DNA from: Lachnospiraceae bacterium
GTDB lineage: Bacteria > Bacillota > Clostridia > Lachnospirales > Lachnospiraceae
DNA length: 64,000 bases
Assembly: GCA_017469935.1 (NCBI GenBank)
Contig: JAFUFL010000032.1
Span: 1-64,000 of the forward strand
Direction: 5' to 3'
In this document: piece by piece, positions 16,762 to 24,246 of the stretch
How positions within the stretch are numbered: position 1 is the first letter of the stretch
Layout of the letters: the number at the start of each line of letters is the position of its first letter
Made by a program: the position numbers and the translations under genes
Notes under the pieces: generated by a model
Databases searched by the model: none
What the model was told of the DNA's origin: nothing
What the model saw: only the letters and a program-made list of their open reading frames with translations

Positions 16762-17068
16762 TCTGCGGGTAATCCAGTTATAATTACAATAAAAATAGCG
16801 GCATGCTTAGTTGGAAGGCGACCATTATTCCTTCCAGCAGGCATGCCGGACTGCTGGAACTGCTTTTGTTTTCAGTCTCAAGTCCGTCATATTTATTTCA
16901 TGACCCTTGCGTTTTTACGGATTCGAACCGCTTTGATAGCGTGACAGGCTATTTTTTTACCATTGTTCTTTGCTGTGAGGGTCACAATCTGTACAGGACG
17001 CTTTTTGATTCCATGGTTATCAGTCATGTCCAAAGATATTGCTGTAAGTGTCCCTGTATAATCTTCAG
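16762..17068. other. Gene-free stretch with hairpin and tRNA T-arm relic
   Basis: An interrupted inverted repeat spans about 16802-16848 (GGCATGC...GCATGCC outside, GGAAGG...CCTTCC inside). Near 16918-16935 the minus strand reads AGCGGTTCGAATCCG, which is a typical tRNA T-arm, but no acceptor or D-arm fits it. This may be a dead member of the tRNA group that follows. Confidence 0.45.
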
Positions 17069-17182
17069 GCCGGTGGATTGGATTTGAACCAATAACAACT
17101 TCGTCCCTAACGATCTGATCTGCTGTTAAAATCCCGGACAGGATTTGGTTTTCAGCGCTCTACCAGATTGAGCTACCACCGG
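17069..17182 (-). tRNA. tRNA-like gene with oversized anticodon region
   Basis: Acceptor arm CCGGTGG/CCACCGG is a perfect 7-bp pair. D-arm GCTC...GAGC and T-arm ATTGG-TTCAAAT-CCAAT are intact. But 63 bases separate the D-arm and T-arm, against about 23, or about 40 with a long variable arm. Inside is a hairpin (AAATCC with GGGATTT) framed by GCTG/CAGC. I cannot assign an anticodon with U33. It may be a tRNA disrupted by a small insertion or a tRNA-like element of a mobile unit. Confidence 0.5.
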
Positions 17183-17256
17183 CATGACTAAATGGATCTG
17201 TAGCGTCTGCCCTTCGCATAACCGAAGGGGCTTCTTACGGAAAACACTTAGTGAAT

Positions 17257-17325
17257 CGAAAATGTCGGATTCGAACCGCGTCTCTGCGTCCCTGGCGCAG
17301 TGTGTTGCCATTACACCACATTCTC
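17257..17325 (-). tRNA. Degenerate tRNA, Gln-like D-arm
   Basis: Acceptor GAGAATG/CATTTTC pairs with one wobble, D-arm GTGT-AATGGCA-ACAC is typical of tRNA-Gln, anticodon stem CTGCG/CGCAG is perfect. The anticodon loop is CCAGGGA, giving AGG at 34-36 but with C instead of U at 33. The T-stem CGCGG/CCGAC has two mismatches. It is probably no longer functional. Confidence 0.5.
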
Positions 17326-17330
17326 AATGA

Positions 17331-17402
17331 CAATCCTAACGGGAATCGAACCCGTACCTTCGGAGCGACAGTCCGGCGTACTAACCTTTATACTATAGGA
17401 CT
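17331..17402 (-). tRNA. tRNA-Asp (GTC)
   Basis: Acceptor AGTCCTA/TAGGATT pairs fully with one G-T, D-arm GTAT/GTAC, anticodon loop CTGTCGC with GTC at 34-36, T-arm ACGGG-TTCGATT-CCCGT is perfect. Discriminator is G and no CCA is encoded. The anticodon stem has one C-A mismatch at its outer pair. It is the best preserved of the three tandem tRNA-like genes and may be functional. Confidence 0.75.
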
Positions 17403-17511
17403 TTATTGTGGTTTTTATTGCAGGCGGACCAGCGGATGCCAGCCCGCCTTTATGCAATATAACACGTTTTTTCTATTGTTTTTTGCTATTTGATTCCGGA
17501 GAATCATCCGG

Positions 17512-17760
17512 TCATCCGCACCTGCGGGCGGGTATGTCTACGACAACGATGTCGTCCATGGTCACACCCAATATTGCCGCCAATATGACCAGGTTGTCGA
17601 TGGTAGGCAAGGATGTACCGTGGATCCACTTGTAGATAGCCTGCGGAGTTGCGAAGCCAAACACCGCCTGCATGTCCTTTACGGAAAAGCCGGCAGCGAT
17701 CCGCATCCTGTCGATGTTCTGACCGGTTGCAACAACGTTGATGTAAGGAACAGTTATCAT
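17512..17760 (-). CDS. XRE-type helix-turn-helix protein, 82 aa
   Basis: A short DNA-binding protein made almost entirely of a Cro/CI-type HTH: NIDRMRIAAGFSVKDMQAVF, then ATPQAIYKWIHGTSLPTIDN, LVILAAILGVTMDDIVVVD. It resembles small regulators of ICEs and plasmids. The chosen ATG is internal to a longer frame and leaves the HTH centred; upstream sequence is rich in cysteine and proline and not typical. It lies on the same strand as two small coupled genes upstream and may control them or the element's transfer genes. Confidence 0.75.
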   Translation of the reverse strand: MITVPYINVVATGQNIDRMRIAAGFSVKDMQAVFGFATPQAIYKWIHGTSLPTIDNLVILAAILGVTMDDIVVVDIPARRCG

Positions 17761-17815
17761 GTTGCACCCCCTGTCCGGCAGCATAACCGGCACAGGGAGA
17801 GCTAGTTACACCGCC

Positions 17816-18160
17816 TTATTCACTTTCATTTTTCCGGTTTCTGTCCTGCTTTATTTCCGATGGCAGGAACAGATCTTCACAACCGTGATCTTTAAAACTC
17901 TTTCCCTTTTTCATAATGCGGCTCTCCTTTGTCCTGTTAATCGCCATGCCGCCATCTCGCTTCCGCTTACGCTTCAGCTCGATGTCGCGGCGTTCGCCGT
18001 ATGCATCCAATCCAGCTGCCATCCGATTGTGAGCGAGCTCACATCGGCTGTCATCTGTCTTGTCTGCGCATGGCTCATTGCTTTCGCGCAAATAAAAAAC
18101 CGCCTGTCTTTTCGGACAAGCGGAAGTATCAGCAACATAAGCTGTGATCAGTCTGTTCAT
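17816..18160 (-). CDS. Small basic hypothetical protein, 114 aa
   Basis: The frame begins MNRLITAYVADTSACPKRQ and ends in a highly charged tail (KQDRNRKNESE). Its ATG overlaps the stop of the preceding small gene (ATGA), a sign of translational coupling, which is the main reason to accept it. The protein is cysteine-containing and lysine/arginine-rich, with no membrane segment. No family recognised. With the next gene and the XRE gene it forms a possible small operon in the ICE-like remains. Confidence 0.45.
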   Translation of the reverse strand: MNRLITAYVADTSACPKRQAVFYLRESNEPCADKTDDSRCELAHNRMAAGLDAYGERRDIELKRKRKRDGGMAINRTKESRIMKKGKSFKDHGCEDLFLPSEIKQDRNRKNESE

Positions 18161-18327
18161 TCCAGAGCATGTGCAAACACATCTGGATCCAGATATCCAC
18201 TTGATCCGGCCTTGAAAAGGCATACCTTATTAAGCCATTCAGCTTTTTCAGCTGCGGGCATAATGGTTCCCTGAAGATCATTCGGGCGATATGTATTGCG
18301 TGAACTGAATGTATGTATCTGCAGCAT
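18157..18327 (-). CDS. Small hypothetical protein, 56 aa
   Basis: A short gene starting at an ATG with GGAAAGGAAAGGCA before it: MLQIHTFSSRNTYRPNDLQ, later AEKAEWLNKVCLFKAGSSG, ending in FAHALE. The compact mixed composition, the strong ribosome site and the 4-bp overlap with the following gene make it credible. No family recognised. It is too short for ordinary gene finders to report with confidence. Confidence 0.5.
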   Translation of the reverse strand: MLQIHTFSSRNTYRPNDLQGTIMPAAEKAEWLNKVCLFKAGSSGYLDPDVFAHALE

Positions 18328-18557
18328 TGCCTTTCCTTTCCGAACCTGCGGTTCTATTTTTTCTGACTTTCACTATAACACCGTTTAAAAGCCTTGTCAT
18401 TATACTCGTAGTATAAACAATTGTACGAAAATCATAAAAAAATTAATTATATAGATGCCCAAACCTGCAGAAATCGGAATTTTTGAATTGCAATTCTCCC
18501 ATAATAACTATAGATAAACAAACCTACACCTCCACACGTTGGAAGAAAGGAGCTATT

Positions 18558-18650
18558 ATGCTTAAGAGAATTATTGTACCGTTAATAGCCATTATCCTTG
18601 GAATCCTGGTTATCCTCAACGTGGCGTATCCGCTGTTACTTGTGATGTAA
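18558..18650 (+). CDS. 30-aa hydrophobic peptide
   Basis: An ATG preceded by GAAAGGAGCTATT opens a 30-codon frame, MLKRIIVPLIAIILGILVIL then NVAYPLLLVM, which is one membrane helix with a positive N-terminus. A 14-bp hairpin follows 11 bp after the stop. The complete set of signals supports expression. The form is like that of type I toxin peptides or small membrane regulators, but nothing proves this. Confidence 0.5.
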   Translation: MLKRIIVPLIAIILGILVILNVAYPLLLVM

Positions 18651-18661
18651 TGCTCTTACAC

Positions 18662-18695
18662 ATAGCATCCCCTGCTTGATCGCAGGGGATGCTAT
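18662..18695. terminator. Hairpin terminator between small peptide and SpaA remnant
   Basis: ATAGCATCCCCTGC pairs perfectly with GCAGGGGATGCTAT around a six-base loop. The T-run is weak on both strands. It lies between the convergent peptide gene and the SpaA-like fragment and can serve both. Confidence 0.7.
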
Positions 18696-18728
18696 CATCT
18701 CTCATTACTTGAGTCTTATTTTTCGGAC

Positions 18729-19490
18729 TTATTTTTTCTGTTTAGTCTGGTCAGCTTTTTCCATCCCTCTTTTCATATGCCAGAAGGATCCTGCAAAGAC
18801 GCCTGCAACGATCATCAGCACGATCCACAGGATAACATTCGTGGTGTCGCCGGTCTCAGGATTGCTACGCTGCCTCTGGCTTGAAGAGGACGGTGTCGAA
18901 CTGCCGCTCTTCGGGGTAGACGAGCTGCCTCCAGAGGAGGGTGTGCTGGTCTTTGTCTCTTTCGGTGCATCGACCATTGCAACCTTCTGGATCTCACCTG
19001 TTTCCTTAACTGTGAACTTCACATCCTCCGCAACTTCGTAGCCTTTAGGGGCTGTCACTTCACGGAGCGTATAAGTGCCGGGTTTGAGTTTTTCGATCAT
19101 GTGAGGCTCCTTGCCGGAGGTCCATTCCTCAATCTTCTCGTTGTTGCTGTCGAAGATCGTGAGCTTTGCTCCGGGAAGTTCCTTTTTTGTCACCATATCG
19201 GTCTTGGAGATCTGCACCTTGGTGTAGTCGTCGACCATTGCAACTTTCTGGATCTCTCCAGTCTCCTTCACCGTGAACTTTACGTCCTCCGCACGGAGAT
19301 ATCCGTCAGGGGCAAGTTCCTCGCGAAGAGTATAAGTCCCGGCAGGCAGGCGCTCGATCATATGGGGTTCTTTTCCGGAGGTCCAGCTTGTGACCTTTTT
19401 GCCGTTTTTATCAAAGATGGTAAGCTTTGCACCCGGGATCTCTTCCTTTGTGACCATGTCAGTCTTGCTGATCTGAACCTTGGTATAGGC
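18729..19490 (-). pseudogene. SpaA-like repeat surface protein, N-terminus lost
   Basis: Two near-identical prealbumin-like (SpaA/Cna-B type) domains are seen, each with VQISKTDMVTK, PGAKLTIFD, WTSGKEPHMIE, GTYTLRE and VKFTVKETGEIQKVAMVD. They are followed by a Ser/Thr/Pro/Gly-rich wall-spanning stretch, the sorting motif NPETG instead of LPxTG, a hydrophobic helix (VILWIVLMIVAGVFAGSFW) and a basic tail. So a sortase-anchored surface protein. The frame is open only back to about 19490 with no start codon, where unrelated AT-rich sequence begins, so the signal peptide and head are gone. Confidence 0.75.
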
Positions 19491-19512
19491 ATTCTCTATT
19501 TATTCTAACAGT

Positions 19513-19885
19513 TTGCGCAAATTGTTCTTTAATACTTTTATTCCCGAAGCGCAAAAGTGTATTGATTTTTGGATTAATGAAGCGACAGAAAATGCAATTT
19601 CATATGAATCGACTCATGAATTGCCTCTCTATGACGAGATAGCACAATATAATATTCAAGTCTCGGAAAGAATTGTTCAATCTATCAATTCCCGGATGGA
19701 GAAAGAAGATATAATCAAGGAACTACGACGTGCCTTTAGAACATGTCCTTTTGACTTTAGTATTTACGAAAAGGCTGCTGAACTCACCGTCTTAGATGAA
19801 GAATCAGCTAAAACTGCAGGATTATTAGGCAGTTATAAGCTTCCGGATTATGTGCTCCAGTTATGCAAGGACAGGATGAGATATG
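19513..19885 (+). pseudogene. Foreign AT-rich gene fragment
   Basis: An open frame of about 124 codons with protein-like content (ISYESTHELPLYDEIAQ, ERIVQSINSRMEKEDIIKE, FRTCPFDFSIYEKAAEL) but no convincing start: only a TTG without a ribosome site. Base composition is more AT-rich than both neighbours. After about 19885 the frame becomes antisense to the initiator gene. It therefore looks like an inserted piece of a gene I cannot identify, joining truncated spaA-like and repA-like genes. Confidence 0.45.
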
Positions 19886-20719
19886 ATTCGATTCGATATT
19901 ACTCAACTCAGTATTATTTATTTCAGTCTTATTCTTAAGAGGTGTCGATTTTGACACTTCTTGAGGTGTCGTTTTCGGTACTTCATGAAGTGCTGATTTT
20001 GGAACCTCTTGAGGTGTCAGTTTTGACACTTCTTGAAGTTCCTGTTTCGATACTTCTTGAAGTGTTGGTTTTGACACCTCTAAGCCATCATGAAACGGTT
20101 CTGCTTTGCCTGAAACCTCCTCACGATCCTCTTCTGAGTATAATTTTATGATCCTGTCTGCCTGTTTTTCCGGACCCATGGAAGCTGCTTTCAGGGCAGA
20201 AGTGTCATTTCCGGAACCTCTGTCAACAGAAACAGACGATCCTGACGTATCAGCATCATCACCCTTGGATCCTGTGGCCGGAATTCCTGAAGTATCTGTT
20301 TGGGAACCTCTGGAAACAGCCTCTTTCTCCTCCGGAACTGACAGGTTTTCCTCTTCGGTATCCGCATCGGACATGAAGCTCTTTACATACAGGATGTTCG
20401 GGAGGCCATGTCCCCTGCGTTTTTTCTCCAGCAAGCCGAATTTTTCCAGTTCTGCGAGCAGATCGATTGATTTTTTCTTGGAAAAACCCAGGTCTTTCTG
20501 TATTTCCCCAATTTGATATATGATGAACACACGGTTTTCCGCATCAAGCCATCCATTCTTCCTTGAAAGTGACATGCGGTCCAGAAGTATCCCATACAGC
20601 ACCTTTGCCTGAAGTGAAAGGTCAGAAAAAGTATTATCTATCAGCATGATCTTCGGAATCCGTATAAAGCTGAACTGATCCGCCTGGGATCCATAGTAGT
20701 AGTTGAAGTGTTTACTCAT
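19808..20719 (-). CDS. RepA_N-type replication initiator, C-terminus altered
   Basis: Residues 1-120 match the N-terminal domain of RepA-type initiators of Firmicutes plasmids and ICEs: FIRIPKIMLIDNTFSDLSLQ, AKVLYGILLDRMSLSRKNGW, IGEIQKDLGFSKKKSIDLL, a winged-helix fold that binds iterons. A long Ser/Asp/Gly-rich linker follows, then six tandem 8-residue units of the form LQEVSKxT, then KTEINNTELSNIES. The usual C-terminal domain is absent; the last 25 residues are read from unrelated DNA. The initiator may be non-functional. It lies just downstream of the ParB-ParA-ParB genes, as in related elements. Confidence 0.75.
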   Translation of the reverse strand: MSKHFNYYYGSQADQFSFIRIPKIMLIDNTFSDLSLQAKVLYGILLDRMSLSRKNGWLDAENRVFIIYQIGEIQKDLGFSKKKSIDLLAELEKFGLLEKKRRGHGLPNILYVKSFMSDADTEEENLSVPEEKEAVSRGSQTDTSGIPATGSKGDDADTSGSSVSVDRGSGNDTSALKAASMGPEKQADRIIKLYSEEDREEVSGKAEPFHDGLEVSKPTLQEVSKQELQEVSKLTPQEVPKSALHEVPKTTPQEVSKSTPLKNKTEINNTELSNIESNHISSCPCITGAHNPEAYNCLIILQF

Positions 20720-20745
20720 GCTCCATCATCTCCCTTGAAGTTCAG

Positions 20746-21681
20746 TTATTCGCCATTCAGTCCTTCAAAATCCTGTTTATGTTTCCAGTCCGACAGCAGA
20801 TCTTCAATGACATCCCTCATCTGCGTCGATGTGTAATGTGCCGGAAAGAACTCCCTGAGTTTCTTCTCTGAGAAGGTCAGTTTTGTGGCAGGTCCTTTGC
20901 CGGGCTGGCTGTTGTTCAGCATGGAGATCATTTTGGCCTGTGTGATAGCACCAGTCTTCATCTGAGCCCGCAGGAGAACAACCTGGTTCAGCCGGACCAT
21001 GCCGTTGTCTTTAATGTATTCATAAAGCCACTTCTGGACTTCTTTATCGATGTATGAGATCTCGACGGCAACCGTAAACTGAAGACGCTTCTGGTCGACA
21101 TACTCGAGAAGTTCCGGAATCAATTCGGTAAGGCGGATAAAACGATGAATCTGTTGTGTACTTTCTCCAACTTCTTCTGCAAGAATATCTCTGGAGGCTT
21201 TACCAAAAGAATTCAGACCATTTTGGTCTAAATTATCTTTTCTGGGTCTTCCTGCTTGTCGTTTGATTGCATCTCTCTTCATCTTGTAAGCAAATGCCTT
21301 TTCGCTCGGGAGCAGTTCCTCGCGCTGGATGTTGGCATCCACCATCTTTACTATGGCTTCATCATCAGTCATTTCTCGGATGATTGCCGGAATACGGTCC
21401 ATTCCGAGAAGTATGGCTGCGTGCATCCTGCGGTGGCCGGAGACCATCTCATAGACGTCGTTCCCGATCGGACGGATGAGGACAGGAGAGAGAATGCCGT
21501 TTGCGCGGATGCTTTCAACCAGATCCTCCATCTTTTCGTCGTCTATCACCTTAAAAGGATGGTTCCTGAAAGGCTGGATCTTTACGACCTCTATGTCCAT
21601 TGCGGATTCTTCATTGCTGACTCCGAGCAGTTCCTCTACACTTGTAAGTTTAATTTTCTGTCCTGGTCTGATCTTCTTCAC
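20746..21681 (-). CDS. ParB-like partition protein, first copy
   Basis: A 311-residue ParB/Spo0J-family protein started at GTG with AGGAGG nine bases before. It shows the N-terminal CTPase/ParB domain with FRNHPFKVIDDEKMEDLVES and VSGHRRMHAAILLG, the DANIQREELLPSEKAFAYKM bridge, and a central HTH (RDILAEEVGESTQQIHRFIR). The start overlaps the end of parA by 32 bp, so the two are coupled. It is of the plasmid/ICE type, distinct from the chromosomal ParB at 56864. Confidence 0.88.
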   Translation of the reverse strand: MKKIRPGQKIKLTSVEELLGVSNEESAMDIEVVKIQPFRNHPFKVIDDEKMEDLVESIRANGILSPVLIRPIGNDVYEMVSGHRRMHAAILLGMDRIPAIIREMTDDEAIVKMVDANIQREELLPSEKAFAYKMKRDAIKRQAGRPRKDNLDQNGLNSFGKASRDILAEEVGESTQQIHRFIRLTELIPELLEYVDQKRLQFTVAVEISYIDKEVQKWLYEYIKDNGMVRLNQVVLLRAQMKTGAITQAKMISMLNNSQPGKGPATKLTFSEKKLREFFPAHYTSTQMRDVIEDLLSDWKHKQDFEGLNGE

Positions 21682-22456
21682 CTTTGAGAACCTCCTTTGT
21701 CAGTCTTGAAAAACCTTCAGCAGCCTTGCACTTCGGTGCGTATCGGAAGATGCTGATCCCTTCTGAGCTTGCCTCCGCCACTTTTACAGAGAAGGGGATG
21801 AATGACTCCATGATGCCCACATCATTTCCGTAGCTTTCCCGGAGCATTGCCGTTATATCTTTTGCATAATTCGTCCTGTAATCCACCATTGTGATCAATA
21901 TCCCCTCAACAGAGAGGCTTTTGTTCAGCCTCTTCTTCACAACGGAGATCGTTTTAAGGAGCATCTGCAAGCCAACGACCGGAAGATATGCTGCCTGCAC
22001 AGGGATGATCACTTTATCTGCAGATACAAGGGCATTGATCGTCATAATTCCCAGAGAAGGCATGCAGTCGATCAGGATGTAATCGTAGGAATCGCGGATC
22101 GTTTCCAGGAATTCTTTGAGGATCATTTCCCGACTCATGACATTGGACAGGGATACCTCAATACCGGACAATTCCATGTTTGCAGGGATCAGGTCTACAC
22201 CTTCATCGTGATGCAGGATCCCTTTCCGGGACAGGGACTCCTCCTCATTTATGATGTCCATCATCATCGTAGCCAGGGTCTCAGGGATACTGTCCGGATC
22301 CGGATATCCGAGGCTGACTGTCAGGCTCCCCTGCGGATCAGCGTCGATCAGGCATATCTTTTTACCAGCCATCGCCAGCCCGATCCCGAGGTTGGCAGCT
22401 ACCGAAGTCTTCCCACAGCCTCCCTTTTGGTTCGCTATTGCTATCACTTTTGCCAT
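21650..22456 (-). CDS. ParA-like partition ATPase of a mobile element
   Basis: A 268-residue ParA with the deviant Walker A motif NQKGGCGKTSVAANLG, switch regions LIDADPQGS and LIDCMPSLGIMTINAL, and a typical C-terminus. It binds ATP and non-specific DNA and moves ParB-bound DNA. ATG chosen because AGGAGGACGAAGAA is directly upstream. It lies between two parB-like genes, an arrangement seen in Firmicutes ICEs; with the initiator gene it suggests that the element once replicated autonomously or as a circular intermediate. Confidence 0.9.
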   Translation of the reverse strand: MAKVIAIANQKGGCGKTSVAANLGIGLAMAGKKICLIDADPQGSLTVSLGYPDPDSIPETLATMMMDIINEEESLSRKGILHHDEGVDLIPANMELSGIEVSLSNVMSREMILKEFLETIRDSYDYILIDCMPSLGIMTINALVSADKVIIPVQAAYLPVVGLQMLLKTISVVKKRLNKSLSVEGILITMVDYRTNYAKDITAMLRESYGNDVGIMESFIPFSVKVAEASSEGISIFRYAPKCKAAEGFSRLTKEVLKGEEDQTRTEN

Positions 22457-22490
22457 TTCTTCGTCCTCCTGTCTGCTTTTCTCATTCCGC

Positions 22491-23375
22491 TTAATTCTCT
22501 GACTGCGTATTTCCAAGCTGCTGTGCCTGCCAGAGTTTCAGGATATCCAGGATCCTTTCCTTCATCCTTTCCGCTGAATATTCTTTCGGGAAAAACCTGT
22601 GCAGCTGTTCATTCTTGAAGGTGACCCGGTTGACCTCGCCTTTTTTGACCTCACCCAGGATCTTCTTCATTTCCTGCAGATCCAGCTCGCCGTCCCTGCT
22701 GAGTTTCTTCATCCTCTGTGCCTGCGACAGGGAAGGAGAGGACTGGGTGTATGCCATTGCCTGGATCAGGTTCTTCTGTTCCTCCTCCGTAAGGAATGAT
22801 GCCTCATAAGCCGGGGTGAACCCGATCTTCCCGTCATCCAGCATCTCAAGGATCTCCGGTACAAGATCTGCGATCCTGAGGTAGCGCTGGACCTGTTTCG
22901 GGCTCTCACCCATCTCTTCACCCATGATCTCGATGGATTTCCTCCCCTTGTACTGGTAGTCATCCTGCCCATTGCTGCTGAACCCGTTCTTGCGCTTGAT
23001 CGCGTCATACTTCATCCTGCAGGCAAAGGCCTTTTCACTGGGGGAGATGACCTCCCTGTGCATGTTGGAATCCACCATGCTGATCACAGCTTCCTCATCC
23101 TTAAGGACACGGATGATCACCGGGACTTTCCGGTATCCGAGCTTCTGTGCAGCATATCGTCTGCGGTTTCCGGAAATGATCTCGTAAGCCCCATCCGGGA
23201 TGGGCCTTACGATCAGGGGATTCAGGATGCCGTACTTTTTAATGCTCTCCATGAGCATGTTCATCTGATCATCAGGTTTTACCTTGAAGGGATGTCCCCT
23301 GAATTCCCTGAGCCTCTCCACCTCGATCTCAACGATCCTTTCCTTTTCCCCGATCCCGCTGTTCTTCTCCTGCAT
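22491..23375 (-). CDS. ParB-like partition protein, second copy
   Basis: A 294-residue ParB-family protein clearly related to the one at 20746: EFRGHPFKVKPDDQMNMLME, ISGNRRRYAAQKLG, DSNMHREVISPSEKAFACRM, and an HTH IMGEEMGESPKQVQRYLRI. The ATG with AAGGAGGACAAAC is preferred to start codons farther upstream. It is the first gene of the parB-parA-parB set and stands next to a region dense in TTAGC/GCTAA motifs, a possible binding site. Confidence 0.87.
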   Translation of the reverse strand: MQEKNSGIGEKERIVEIEVERLREFRGHPFKVKPDDQMNMLMESIKKYGILNPLIVRPIPDGAYEIISGNRRRYAAQKLGYRKVPVIIRVLKDEEAVISMVDSNMHREVISPSEKAFACRMKYDAIKRKNGFSSNGQDDYQYKGRKSIEIMGEEMGESPKQVQRYLRIADLVPEILEMLDDGKIGFTPAYEASFLTEEEQKNLIQAMAYTQSSPSLSQAQRMKKLSRDGELDLQEMKKILGEVKKGEVNRVTFKNEQLHRFFPKEYSAERMKERILDILKLWQAQQLGNTQSEN

Positions 23376-23599
23376 GTTTGTCCTCCTTGTCTTTCCCAAA
23401 CTCGTGAGCTCTGATGCCGCTGAACAGGTCTTTATCCTTACCCTGGCACCGGTGGCCATCCCCTCCGCTTTTTCCGGAAGAGAAGAGCAGATACTGGGTA
23501 AAAATGCTCCTCCCTGCAGGTGATTTGCCGATTTCTGCACGAAAAAAGCCCGTTCAGACCAGATCTTTGGTTTCAATCTGATCCAAACGGGCCACTATC

Positions 23600-23925
23600 C
23601 ATTTGCCGTCTGCATTAGCAGGTGCTAAGAATTGTAATATTGTCTCTCCCGATCTCTGCTAACCGGGTTAGCTGGCAGGCTTACAGGCAGGAACGAATTT
23701 CACGGTTTTACTTCGTTTTTCATCGATTTTCCATACCTGACAGCCGGTGTTCCCCTTGTATTAGCCAGACCCTCTTTTGAGGCGATTAGCTGCGAAATGC
23801 TTTTCTTAGCTGGATACATAGTAGTTCAGCTAATTGCTTAGCAGGGAGGCTGCTCGTAATTTCATTTCCCTATAAACGAAAATGAGAGCGAGCGATTAGC
23901 CAGCTAATCGTTCCACTCTCATTTG
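23600..23925. promoter_or_regulatory. Cluster of TTAGC/GCTAA motifs, possible origin or parS-like site
   Basis: Eleven copies of TTAGC or GCTAA occur between 23615 and 23907 (starts 23615, 23624, 23658, 23668, 23761, 23786, 23806, 23829, 23838, 23896, 23903), while fewer than one is expected by chance. Several extend to TTAGCTGG. The last two form the centre of a long palindrome, 23879-23924, with arms AAATGAGAG/CTCTCATTT. No gene lies here. Position ahead of parB-parA-parB-repA fits a partition site or replication origin of the element. Confidence 0.55.
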
Positions 23926-23930
23926 AGCCC

Positions 23931-23971
23931 GTCCGCGAGGTGACTCGAACACCCGACCTACCGCTTAGGAG
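23931..23971 (-). repeat. Direct repeat of tRNA-Arg 3' half (att site, outer)
   Basis: These 41 bases are identical to the 3' half of tRNA-Arg(CCT) at 54336-54376, from the anticodon loop (CTCCTAA) to the end of the acceptor arm. The match stops abruptly in the anticodon loop. There is no 5' half, so it is not a tRNA gene. This is the expected product of integration by a tRNA-targeting integrase. Confidence 0.85.
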
Positions 23972-24246
23972 TAAATCGTTCAATCAAAAAACATGGAAAG
24001 GAGGGGCTTTCCAGGCCTTCATTTTCATCTGCACCCACTTTTGCACCCACCTTCTTCGTTTCAGGCTCCAATTCCATTCTCATATTTCTCGATGACCTGC
24101 GCCGCTTTTCTGGATGTTTCCGCCTTCCGGACTCGGCATCGGATTTCTGCCGGAGTCCATCACAGAAACATATACAACACAGGGGGTGATGAAGAAATAT
24201 GAATTAGAAGATATAGACCGTTTATCAGAATTAGACATTACATTAA
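23972..24246. other. Possible integrase C-terminal relic
   Basis: On the minus strand 24061-24135 reads VRKAETSRKAAQVIEKYENG followed by a stop, and a neighbouring frame reads KKVGAKVGADENEGLE, both reminiscent of the end of tyrosine recombinase genes that abut a tRNA attachment site. The position directly beside the att repeat fits. There is no start and no catalytic motif, so this is only suggestive. No other gene is visible. Confidence 0.3.

Noticed and set aside
17257..17325. tRNA-Pro with anticodon AGG
   Set aside because: The loop has C instead of U at position 33, the D-arm is of the Gln type, and the T-stem has two mismatches, so amino acid identity should not be assigned.
19940..20090. 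CRISPR-like array
   Set aside because: The repeats are 24-bp units without spacers and encode tandem LQEVSK repeats of the initiator protein.
23376..23576. N-terminal extension of the second ParB-like protein
   Set aside because: The added residues are unlike the family and the ATG at 23375 has a strong AAGGAGG site at the right distance.
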